Assembly: GCA_964473285.1 (NCBI GenBank)
Contig: CAYYOI010000004.1
Location: 1-59,968 of the forward strand
Length of the DNA stretch: 59,968 nt
Direction: 5' to 3'
Source: JBNJGT01 sp964473285
GTDB taxonomy: Archaea; Nanobdellota; Nanobdellia; Woesearchaeales; JACJVW01
This document shows, in pieces, positions 35,625 through 44,289 of the stretch. Position numbers and translations under genes: made by a program. Each line of letters begins with the position of its first letter. Position 1 is the first letter of the stretch. Under the pieces are notes generated by a model. The model was not told the DNA's origin. It did not search any database and saw nothing but the letters and a program-made list of their open reading frames with translations.

Positions 35625-37615
35625 GATTACTTAACCTCATAGGACTAATTGTATTGCTTATTCTTACTTCTTTCTCTTATGCTGCTTGTGAGGGGTCTTG
35701 TGAAATTGAGTGCGGTGACGGAAGATGTGATGTAGGTGAGAACTCCTATAATTGTCATGAGGATTGCTCTCGTTTTCCATATGATTTCAGCACAAATTTC
35801 TTGGATCCAACCTTTACTAAAGGGAATAGATCATTTTATCTGGAATTTCAAAACCGTATTAATTCAACATTATTCTTGACTATAGATGCAAGTTCATTAG
35901 AGGATTTTGTCAAATTATCTGTTAAAAATCTCACTCTTGTTCCTTTAGCATCGAAACGTGTTAATTTCACTGTGTCTGTTCCTCGTGATACACCTCCAGG
36001 AAAGATAAGAGGTGAATTCAAGATTGGATATGAAGATAGTTTCAAGTATATTCCCCTTTCTTTTACAGTCATGAATCTTCGTAATACACTTGTGGAGCTT
36101 GATGTATTGGCTCTTACAAAGGAGATTGAGCCTGATGGTGAACTCACTTTCTTTTCAGAGATATATTCTTATGAATCTGAGGCCATAAATCTTTCTCTGT
36201 TCTATACACTTGAAGACATAAGAACTGGTGAGATTATCCATAAATTTAATAGGAACATTACAATCTTTTCCTCAGAAACCTTTATTGATTCTTTAAATCT
36301 TAGTGATCCTGATCTTTTTTCATCTCCTATAAAGGAAGGGCAATATCTTGTAGAGGTCTCAACTTTATTTGACGATGATAATATTTCTTCGTCAAGTGAC
36401 TTTTTTGTTTCAGTTCCTTTCTGGACGCCTGCAAGAGTAAGAATTGTTTCGGTGTTAGGAAGTATCTTGTTTCTTGGGTTTGCGGGTACTTTTTTCTATT
36501 TTAGGTATCAAAAATGGAAGCTTGAGAGGATGAGGTATATCCCTCCAGATACAAAAAAAATACCTAAGAAAGGGCCAGATATGTTTCATGTTGGTAAATT
36601 ACCTGAAATAAATAAACAGGCTTATTTTAATCCAAGAGATCTTACAACACATTGCTTATGTGCAGGAAGTACTGGTTCAGGAAAAAGTGTTACAGCTAGT
36701 GTTATCGCTGAGGCAGCATTGCTTAATAATATTCCTGTGGTTGCATTCGATCCTACCAATCAATGGACTGGATTTGTTAAGCAATTGAAAGATAAAAATA
36801 TTCTATCTTATTATAAACAGTTTGGATTGTCTGATTCTGATGCCCGTTCTTTTAAAGGATTAATCTACACTGTTGATAATCCTGAGGTAGATATCAATAT
36901 CAAGAAATTTATGAACCCTGGGGAGATAACTGTGTTTAATCTCAGCAATCTTAAGACTGGTGAATATGATCAGGCTGTGAAACGTATAATTGATAAGATA
37001 TTTGAACTTTCATGGCCAGAAACACATGATCTTAAGGTTTTTGTAGTTTTTGATGAATGTCACCGACTTCTTGAAAAGTATGGTGGTAAGGGAGGATATG
37101 TTGCTCTTGAAAGAGCTTGTCGGGAGTTCAGGAAATGGGGAATAGGTCTTTTGATGATTAGTCAGGTAAGTGCAGATTTCAAGCAGGCAGTTGCCGGGAA
37201 TATATTGACTGAGGTACAGATGAACACAAAGAATGTAGAGGATATCCAAAAGATTGCTCAAAAGTATGGAACTCAGTTTTCCACAAAAGTCACAAGACAA
37301 GGTGTAGGTGTTGCAATGGTCCAAAACCCAAGGTATAATGATGGAAAACCTTGGTTTGTGCAATTCAGGCCACCTTTACATGACCCTCACAAAATCTCTG
37401 ATGAAGAACTTAATCTTTATAGTCGTTATTCATCCACTCTTGATGAATTTGAAGCTAAACTTGAATCTGTACCTGATAATGTGGATGCCAGGGATGCTAT
37501 GATGGAACTGAAGCTTACCAGGAACAAACTTAAGGAAGGACATTTTAAGATGGTCGATATCTATATCAAATCACTTGCAGATAAGGTAGATAAAATTTCA
37601 AGAGGTATTAAGTAA
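35621..37615 (+). CDS. Compact membrane-anchored HerA-like ATPase, paralogue of the giant protein's C-terminus
   Basis: 664 residues. Signal peptide (about 1-21, ending SYA-A-C), one C-G-D-G-R-C...C-H-E-D-C Cys knot (about 35-48), a beta-sandwich stalk (about 55-265), one transmembrane helix (about 275-295), then the ATPase with Walker A at residues 349-356 (36665-36688) and Walker B VVFDE ending at 478-479. From the Cys knot to the C-terminus it aligns throughout with the last ~630 residues of the upstream giant protein; by eye about two thirds of the ATPase residues match. It starts in an ATGA overlap with gene 1, with GGGTGA seven bases before the ATG. The pair may form mixed hexamers in which only some subunits carry the giant ectodomain; this is inference. 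A role in DNA or protein translocation is not shown. Confidence 0.9.
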   Translation: MRLLNLIGLIVLLILTSFSYAACEGSCEIECGDGRCDVGENSYNCHEDCSRFPYDFSTNFLDPTFTKGNRSFYLEFQNRINSTLFLTIDASSLEDFVKLSVKNLTLVPLASKRVNFTVSVPRDTPPGKIRGEFKIGYEDSFKYIPLSFTVMNLRNTLVELDVLALTKEIEPDGELTFFSEIYSYESEAINLSLFYTLEDIRTGEIIHKFNRNITIFSSETFIDSLNLSDPDLFSSPIKEGQYLVEVSTLFDDDNISSSSDFFVSVPFWTPARVRIVSVLGSILFLGFAGTFFYFRYQKWKLERMRYIPPDTKKIPKKGPDMFHVGKLPEINKQAYFNPRDLTTHCLCAGSTGSGKSVTASVIAEAALLNNIPVVAFDPTNQWTGFVKQLKDKNILSYYKQFGLSDSDARSFKGLIYTVDNPEVDINIKKFMNPGEITVFNLSNLKTGEYDQAVKRIIDKIFELSWPETHDLKVFVVFDECHRLLEKYGGKGGYVALERACREFRKWGIGLLMISQVSADFKQAVAGNILTEVQMNTKNVEDIQKIAQKYGTQFSTKVTRQGVGVAMVQNPRYNDGKPWFVQFRPPLHDPHKISDEELNLYSRYSSTLDEFEAKLESVPDNVDARDAMMELKLTRNKLKEGHFKMVDIYIKSLADKVDKISRGIK

Positions 37616-38655
37616 TGGCACAACAAGATGATCGAGAAAAGGATGTTTTAACGAAGGAAGATTTCAACAAGCTTGAGGCTAGTGAGTCGAAGAAAAGCAT
37701 ATTCAAGAGAATCTTTGGAAAAAAAGAAGAAAAGAAAACAGAAAAGAAAAAGGAAAATGACTATGTTGCCCCCATATCTTTTAATGAGATGATTAATGAG
37801 TTCTATAACCTTAATGAGAGGTTTGATAACTTGCTTGTTCAGGTAGAGAAACAGGCCGGCCGAATTGAAATGGTGGAAGAATCAAAGAAAGCCTTTGATG
37901 AGAAACTTGTTGGTATCACTACTCAAATGGGGGAGTTAAGATCAAATCTTGTTTCACGTGAAAGATTTTTTGATAGAATGGAATCTGAATTTACCAGTAT
38001 GAAACAGATTGTTTCAAAGGCGAAGCCAGAAATACTGGATATACGGTTTAAACAGATAAATAATTATCTCCATAAGCTATATGATAGTCTCAATCATTTT
38101 CAGACTAAGATGAATGAAAGAGGTGCTTATCTTAATGAATTGAATTCACAATTATCTGAGCTTCATAAGGTGCGTTCAGAAGTAACTTCTCTTCGTGAAG
38201 AAATGGAGAAAATCAGTGTTGTTAAAGAGACTAAAAAATATGTGGACCAAAAAGCAGGAGAGATTGAAAAACTTTACTCTAACATAGTTGATAAATTTTC
38301 AACAATGGAAAAATCCATTGATAGGGTTAAGTCACTTGAGGATTCCTTTAATAATATGAAAAAATCAGTTGATAGACTTAAGCTTCTTCCAAAGATTGTT
38401 GCCACTAAAAAAGAAATGGATACATTATATTCCTTTATTGAAACTCTGAAATCTGATGTTGATCTTGACCTTTCAAAAGTAAAAATTTCACCAGAGGTCT
38501 CAATTGATGCAGGAAAAGAAATGGATGCATTGATAGCCTGGGCCAAATCAGAAATCTCAGCAGGGAAAAACGAATCTGTTATTGTATCAATGGCAGTTTC
38601 GAAAGGATGGAAAGAAGACCTTGTCAGGCAAGCAATCAAACTTGTTCGTGAGTGA
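37615..38655 (+). CDS. Cytoplasmic coiled-coil protein of the giant-ATPase operon
   Basis: 346 residues, no signal peptide or membrane helix. Residues 22-46 are strongly basic (KRIFGKKEEKK-like), which suits contact with the membrane face or nucleic acid. Residues ~55-290 are predicted coiled coil with heptad-like Leu/Ile/Met spacing. The segment G-E-L-R-S-N-L-V-S-R-E-R-F-F-D-R-M-E resembles archaellum accessory proteins of the FlaC/D/E type, but only loosely. The last ~35 residues (AWAKSEISAGKNES...GWKEDLVRQA) form a short helical domain like the 'LxxYIxxxLxxGxxxxxIxxxLxxxGWxxxxVxxA' module seen in archaeal membrane-associated proteins. It is coupled by TAATG to the ATPase gene, with GAGGT upstream. 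Likely a scaffold linking the ATPases to another component; function inferred. Confidence 0.8.
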   Translation: MAQQDDREKDVLTKEDFNKLEASESKKSIFKRIFGKKEEKKTEKKKENDYVAPISFNEMINEFYNLNERFDNLLVQVEKQAGRIEMVEESKKAFDEKLVGITTQMGELRSNLVSRERFFDRMESEFTSMKQIVSKAKPEILDIRFKQINNYLHKLYDSLNHFQTKMNERGAYLNELNSQLSELHKVRSEVTSLREEMEKISVVKETKKYVDQKAGEIEKLYSNIVDKFSTMEKSIDRVKSLEDSFNNMKKSVDRLKLLPKIVATKKEMDTLYSFIETLKSDVDLDLSKVKISPEVSIDAGKEMDALIAWAKSEISAGKNESVIVSMAVSKGWKEDLVRQAIKLVRE

Positions 38656-41600
38656 TGTTTCGTTTTTTATTTAGCTGGATTTTTGTATTTATTATAATAG
38701 TTAGCCCTGTTTTAGGTTTTGTTGAACCATATGTTAGAGGATTACCTGGAAACACATCAATAAGTGGACCTGACTCGATTGTGAAATACAAAAAAATCTA
38801 TTTTGATTCCTGGGAGAATGATGTTATTTCTGGAGGTCTTGCTAATCTTAATCATACACAAAGAGAGACCAGTTATGAATACTATCTTCTTTTTAATGAA
38901 ACAAGATTTCCAGTAAATGGGTCATTTTATTTTTCAGTTTCAGGGCGTGATCCTCTTCTAAAAGATGCCGCTATTAGGCTCTTAAGGGATTCAAGGAGTT
39001 TCTGTGAACCCCTCTCAGGAGATTTTTCATGCCACTATGAGGATTTTCAGGCGTTTGAGATTCTTAGATATTCCAGAGCTGCCAGAGTTATTAATGGGAG
39101 TTATGCTGATATTGTCATTAACTTGAGTACTGCAAATATAACCTCTGGTTCTTACATAAGCTTAGGTCATTGCGATCATTCGTATGGTGATTTCAATTGT
39201 GAGACAAATAAAAATGATATGCAGCATGAGGTATACGGTGGAGTTAAACAAGGGCTTCTTATATATAGTTTATGGAATGCATATTCTGTTACTGGGAATA
39301 AGACTATAAGGGAATTGGCTCTTAATTATACTATGGGCCATGCATCTGATTGTGATGTGTGGGAGGAAGATTATTCTTGCGCAAGCAATGAGAGTCAAGG
39401 ATACATGACATTAGGTTATTTTGAGGCATATCGTAACACAAATAATCTCACTTATTATGAGAAGGCTCTCAAGCTTGCCAGCGCAGAAGCTGGAGCGCTA
39501 GGTGGCCTTTCACAGTTAAAGGCTTATCAATTGACCCATGATGAAAAATATCTGACACGTGCCAGAGAAATAATCTCTTCTCTTGATACTTGTGGGGAAT
39601 GTTCTTCTGAAGATATAGGGCAGCTAATGATGCTTTTTTCTGAGGCATATCTTACTACTGGTGAAGATCAATTCATACTATCTTTACAAGATCTATTATC
39701 TACTGAACCAAATGATTGTAATGCCTTTAGCTCGAATTTATCATGTGAGGATCCAGCAGGACAGGGACTTTATGCTATTGGCTTTTTAGATGCTTATCTT
39801 ACATTACCAGGTCAACCAACCTTTACTAAAGTGAAGGTCAAGAATGCATCCTATAATTCGTTAATGACAATTGATGCTGACCTTTATGGATATTTACCTG
39901 ATCCAATGTTGCATTATAAGAATATATATTCCCCTTCCTGGAATTCTGTGCCTCTGGATAATGTATCAATCGATACAACATCTCTTGGGGAGGGAATTAT
40001 TGAGTTTTTTTTCAATTCTTCAAGAGGTATAAGGTACCCTGCAAATTCATTACATCTGGTATTACCCCATGAGTTTGAGACTTTCAGGAGAAATGCACAA
40101 CTTCTATCAGAGCAGGATCCAGTACATTTCTGTGGTCCTTTTGGGACAAATAAATATTCTAATTATAGTTGTAAGGAAGAAGATATGCAGGGATGGATGA
40201 TACTCTCAAGGGCTTCCTCATTTTTTTTCCATAATTCCTCGAAAGATATATTCAAAGACCAAATCTTAGAATTTAGCCAGTCTTATATTGATGATAATAA
40301 TTTCTCAAGGAGTACATGTGAGTTTCTGGATTCTGATTACGTCTGTGAAGATATTAGCGAGAATCTTGCAATTGATAATTTTTGTGAGCCCGGCCCTGTA
40401 AGGCAATCTATGATGGCATCCTCATTCCTTTCAATATATGCTGATTTTGATAAATCGGTCAAACAAATTCCGCTTAATTATCTTGAACATCCCTCAAGTG
40501 ATTGTTTTCCATTGAAAGGAGATTTTAATTGCTCATCACCTGAGTATCTTGCACTTTCTTATTGGAAAGGGTATTGGATGACTGGTGAGCCACTTTATTA
40601 TTCTGTTGCTTATAATCTTACCCAGCGGGTTGATAATTCTTTGATGTCCGCTATTTCTTTGCTTAAAGGCTATGAGATCACTGGATCTGAAGATTTCTTA
40701 TCCAAGGCAAATATAATCTTGTCAAATTTTAGTGATTTGTGCGTAAATACAAGTTGTGAACCAGAATTCTTGGGTGAAAATATTTTGGCCTATTGGGAAG
40801 CTTATAGAATAACTGCTAACATGACTTATGCATATGATGGTTATCTAAAGGCAACATCCTTAACTGATGGACGCCTTGAGGACTGTAATCCCAATTCCCC
40901 TTCTTATGATCCATTGAATCCTGAGACACTCGACTCTTTTAGATGCTTTACTCCTGATACACAAGGTCTCTTGACTTTTGCTTTTACTAAAGCAGCGCAG
41001 AATTATTTCCTGTCGTCAAATCACTCTTTTTCAGTGTCAATGAGTCCAGTAGAAAATATAGGATATAATTCAAATCATACGGTTTCATGCAGTTTTGAAA
41101 ATACAGGGAATGTAAGTGTAAAGAATGTTTATCTTTCACTTAATACCTTGCAAGATGTTGTTTCAATTGAAACTACAGGAACGCCTTTTGCTGGACATAG
41201 GGTTTTGTTTAATGAGATTGTTCCTGGTGAGAGTCTGAATGCAACATGGACTCTTAACGCAACCTCAGGAGGTAAGCAAACTATAAGTTGCCAGGTAGAA
41301 GAAAATGTTGTACAAAGGAGCCATGAAGTATTTGATATACCGCCTACTCTTCAATTTTCCAGTTCACCTGTCTCTAACTGGCATTTTTCAGATACATTCA
41401 CTAAAGAATATTCTCTTTTAAATCCGTATGATTTTAAGTTGTCAAATGTTGTTTTGGAACTAAATGCATCAAATGGTCTTGTTGTTGAACCAGATAAAAT
41501 TCATTTTCCCATATTATACGAAAATGCGACTTTTAATGTGACTTATTCAGCATATTCTCCTCTTTCTTCTAACACAACAATAAGTTTTGCTTTTAACTAT

Positions 41601-44246
41601 AGTGATGGCTCAGGCTATTATAATGAGAGTTTTATATTGTATGATTTGTTTCTTAATACTTCATTTAATTTCCCGTCTGAAGTCTCTTTGTATGATGATT
41701 TCAGCCTGGATTTTTGGTTTGATTATCTTGAAAGCTTTGATGCAGAAAACCTTAGTGTTGATTTAGATTATCCTTCTTCATTAACTCTTGTGAATATTAG
41801 TGTAAACGCTTCAGTCATCAATTATTCAGATTCGGATCTTTTAGTATCCAACATGTCTGGTTCTGTAAACTGGTCTTTTTTATCTAATGTTACTGGAAAT
41901 TATTCTTTGAATCTTAATCTAAGTGCGCCCTTATATAGTTATAAAGAATCATATGGATTCAATCTTTCTGTGCTTTCCAACGCTTTTGATGTAAGGGTAA
42001 GTTCTCCTTTAGATTTTTTTGAATCAGGAGTTTCTGAAAGATTCAATGTTACACTTGTTCTCAACAGCACAATCTCAAATGAACTTGATAATGTGACTAT
42101 CAATACTTCATTTACAGAGGGGTTGCGTCTTTTGGATGAAAGAGTAGAAACTGTAAATGTAATGTCATATCCTAATAATTCAGAATTGCTTGCAAAGGAT
42201 AACTTGTCTATAGAGGGAGATAGTTTTGCTTTTAACTTCAGTAATGGAGATATACTTAGTGTTGAAATGTTTCATGATTCAAATGAGACTGTAAATCTCT
42301 GGTGTGGGTCAAAATTAATATATGAAATGAACTTGTCAGGTTTTTCAGTATATAATGGCACTTTCAATTCAAGTTATTTGGTCATAAATTCAACCGAAAA
42401 TTTCTCTCTTGATTATTTTGCGATAAGGAATAATGTAACAGTAAATTACACAGACTCTACTTTTAAACATGTCCCCCCTGATAGTAATATCATAACTCAA
42501 TGGACTTTTCTTGTTAACTCTAGTTCTCCTAAAGAGAATATAGAATTTAGAATAAGCTCTTTACAAGGATCCTTGGATACTGGATCGTTGATTATTAATC
42601 GTAAGAAAGTGGAGGATAGCTCTTCGGATTCACCAAAAAGTGCAAGCTCTTCTTCACCACCTCCAACTAATTCATTTTACCCACATTTCAAGGAATATTC
42701 ATATTTATCTTATAATATTAGTTCTTATCTTATTAACCGTTCTTTCTTGTATCAGATAGTTCCTTCAACCAATCATAATTATTCAAAACAAATGGCTTCG
42801 TGCCTTTCGGTATCAAGGTTATACAGAGATCTTGAAACTGTCAATCTAACCCTTAATTATGAGTGTGAAAATTCAACTTCTTTTTTTATAGTTTATGATG
42901 AACTAAATGGGAACGTATATGTGAATCTTAGTGTAAATACTACAGATCATTGTACTTTCTGCAATTCAGGTAGATTTCTTTATTTTAACCGAACAATCAA
43001 ACAGGGTGATAATTTTTCAATAACTTATAGCTTACAAAATACAAGTGAGACTTATAAGGCACCCCTCGATTTTGATTTCATTCGACCCCTTGTTTTTGGT
43101 TATCCAAATGAAAGCGTGGCCTTAGAAATTGCACGTTTAAATGATCTTCACTTTATACTGTCATATTTTGATAATAATGAAAGTGAAATTACAAATGAGA
43201 TTGATAATAATTCTGATGTGGATGTGCCTACAGGAAATTCAAATTCGTCTGTTAAGACAAATGGGACCGGTACAATAAAAACAGGACCTCAGAATTCAAC
43301 CTTGGACAGTGGATTTTTGAATCAGTTCATCATAAATTTTTATGATGAGTTGAGGGGATATATTCTAGGTCTGGTTATGATCATCCTTGTTATTGGAATT
43401 GGATTTTTTATGTATCATAAAAATCTTTTTGAGATAGCAAATACTTATGTAGGTAAATCCCTTAAAAAATTAAAAAGGAAGTACTTGAAACTTTTTGGAC
43501 CAATAATCCAATTTTTTAGTGATTCCTCTTATATCCTGCGTCATTACTGGAATGATTTGGTTTATCCTTTTTTTGTTTATAGCAATAAAAAAGTTGTAAA
43601 CAAACCTGATTTTATTGGTGTATTTCTCGCAACACACGAAAAAAAACTTAGTCGGGATATCTCCTTGATTATGAAATATCTAATACATGAAAATCTCTCA
43701 GATGCTTATAATCTTATTCAGAGTGTAAAAACCCGTATCGCAAAGCTTTCGAAATTTTCAAAATCAGCAAAAAAACTTGAGAAAAAACTGAATTTTGTTC
43801 TTCTTCTTTATACTCATGTGAATTATACTATAAGAATAAAGGAGTTATCAAAATCAATAATTAAGGCTTATCTATCTAGGCGTCCTTTTAATTCGCTTAA
43901 ATCTGAACAGGAGCGTCTTGAGGTTCTTCGTGATTCAGTATATGATCAGCTCAAGAACCATTCAATGTTTGCATATTTTAAGACATTTAAGAACAATGAA
44001 TCTACGCCTCCCAGTAAATCAATAGATTTTACATCATTGGATGCTGAATTTTATTACTTACTCAATGAATTGAGGTTTTATCTTAATGAGAATGACTTTG
44101 ATAGTGCAAAAAATACTCTGAATACATTGAAAAAGGTTTATGGGCAGGTTATTGAATCATTCAAATACCGACCGGAAAAAAGAAGGCATAAAATTCTTTT
44201 ACATATCTACAAGGATCTTGTGAATGAATATAATAAAGCAGCTTAG
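38655..44246 (+). CDS. Large surface protein with Cys-paired helical-hairpin repeats and cytoplasmic helical tail
   Basis: About 1863 residues. ATG 38655 shares one base with the preceding TGA; an in-frame GTG at 38652 is possible. A signal peptide (FLFSWIFVFIIIVSPVLG) is followed by at least seven repeats (about 39000-41010) of C-x5-D/N-F/Y-x-C ... Q-G-x3-L-x4-A-Y-x2-T-G-x3-Y-x4-A-x2-L, which look like disulfide-pinned helix pairs of an alpha/alpha toroid. Ig-like/CARDB-like stalk domains follow (about 41040-42600), then a Ser/Pro linker, a membrane helix (43357-43415) and a ~275-residue Lys-rich helical cytoplasmic tail containing Y-L-N-E-N-D-F-D-S-A-K-like helices. As the last gene of the operon it may be a receptor or anchor whose tail meets the coiled-coil protein or ATPases. 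No catalytic motif was recognised. Confidence 0.85.
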   Translation: MFRFLFSWIFVFIIIVSPVLGFVEPYVRGLPGNTSISGPDSIVKYKKIYFDSWENDVISGGLANLNHTQRETSYEYYLLFNETRFPVNGSFYFSVSGRDPLLKDAAIRLLRDSRSFCEPLSGDFSCHYEDFQAFEILRYSRAARVINGSYADIVINLSTANITSGSYISLGHCDHSYGDFNCETNKNDMQHEVYGGVKQGLLIYSLWNAYSVTGNKTIRELALNYTMGHASDCDVWEEDYSCASNESQGYMTLGYFEAYRNTNNLTYYEKALKLASAEAGALGGLSQLKAYQLTHDEKYLTRAREIISSLDTCGECSSEDIGQLMMLFSEAYLTTGEDQFILSLQDLLSTEPNDCNAFSSNLSCEDPAGQGLYAIGFLDAYLTLPGQPTFTKVKVKNASYNSLMTIDADLYGYLPDPMLHYKNIYSPSWNSVPLDNVSIDTTSLGEGIIEFFFNSSRGIRYPANSLHLVLPHEFETFRRNAQLLSEQDPVHFCGPFGTNKYSNYSCKEEDMQGWMILSRASSFFFHNSSKDIFKDQILEFSQSYIDDNNFSRSTCEFLDSDYVCEDISENLAIDNFCEPGPVRQSMMASSFLSIYADFDKSVKQIPLNYLEHPSSDCFPLKGDFNCSSPEYLALSYWKGYWMTGEPLYYSVAYNLTQRVDNSLMSAISLLKGYEITGSEDFLSKANIILSNFSDLCVNTSCEPEFLGENILAYWEAYRITANMTYAYDGYLKATSLTDGRLEDCNPNSPSYDPLNPETLDSFRCFTPDTQGLLTFAFTKAAQNYFLSSNHSFSVSMSPVENIGYNSNHTVSCSFENTGNVSVKNVYLSLNTLQDVVSIETTGTPFAGHRVLFNEIVPGESLNATWTLNATSGGKQTISCQVEENVVQRSHEVFDIPPTLQFSSSPVSNWHFSDTFTKEYSLLNPYDFKLSNVVLELNASNGLVVEPDKIHFPILYENATFNVTYSAYSPLSSNTTISFAFNYSDGSGYYNESFILYDLFLNTSFNFPSEVSLYDDFSLDFWFDYLESFDAENLSVDLDYPSSLTLVNISVNASVINYSDSDLLVSNMSGSVNWSFLSNVTGNYSLNLNLSAPLYSYKESYGFNLSVLSNAFDVRVSSPLDFFESGVSERFNVTLVLNSTISNELDNVTINTSFTEGLRLLDERVETVNVMSYPNNSELLAKDNLSIEGDSFAFNFSNGDILSVEMFHDSNETVNLWCGSKLIYEMNLSGFSVYNGTFNSSYLVINSTENFSLDYFAIRNNVTVNYTDSTFKHVPPDSNIITQWTFLVNSSSPKENIEFRISSLQGSLDTGSLIINRKKVEDSSSDSPKSASSSSPPPTNSFYPHFKEYSYLSYNISSYLINRSFLYQIVPSTNHNYSKQMASCLSVSRLYRDLETVNLTLNYECENSTSFFIVYDELNGNVYVNLSVNTTDHCTFCNSGRFLYFNRTIKQGDNFSITYSLQNTSETYKAPLDFDFIRPLVFGYPNESVALEIARLNDLHFILSYFDNNESEITNEIDNNSDVDVPTGNSNSSVKTNGTGTIKTGPQNSTLDSGFLNQFIINFYDELRGYILGLVMIILVIGIGFFMYHKNLFEIANTYVGKSLKKLKRKYLKLFGPIIQFFSDSSYILRHYWNDLVYPFFVYSNKKVVNKPDFIGVFLATHEKKLSRDISLIMKYLIHENLSDAYNLIQSVKTRIAKLSKFSKSAKKLEKKLNFVLLLYTHVNYTIRIKELSKSIIKAYLSRRPFNSLKSEQERLEVLRDSVYDQLKNHSMFAYFKTFKNNESTPPSKSIDFTSLDAEFYYLLNELRFYLNENDFDSAKNTLNTLKKVYGQVIESFKYRPEKRRHKILLHIYKDLVNEYNKAA

Positions 44247-44259
44247 AATATCTTTAGAG

Positions 44260-44280
44260 ATTCAGCATTTGAAGCTGAAT
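44260..44280. terminator. Stem-loop between convergent genes
   Basis: ATTCAGC-ATTTGAA-GCTGAAT is a perfect 7-bp inverted repeat with a 7-base loop, in the 43-bp gap between the plus-strand operon (stop 44246) and the minus-strand toroid gene (stop 44290). Position suggests a bidirectional transcription end or mRNA 3' stabiliser. No clear T-run follows, so the terminator role is inference. Confidence 0.45.
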
Positions 44281-44289
44281 AGAATCTAT

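Noticed and set aside
33565..33616. Serine-codon tract as a phase-variable repeat or CRISPR-like array
   Set aside because: Mixed TCT/AGT/AGC codons with no regular repeat-spacer units; slippage by triplets would keep the frame.
34686..36688. Identical DNA around the two Walker A motifs as a sign of recent gene conversion
   Set aside because: The shared stretch is short and covers an invariant motif; flanking DNA differs at many silent positions.
38274..38639. A 121-residue minus-strand frame in the coiled-coil gene
   Set aside because: Shadow of the coiled-coil gene, which has a supported start, ribosome binding site and operon coupling.
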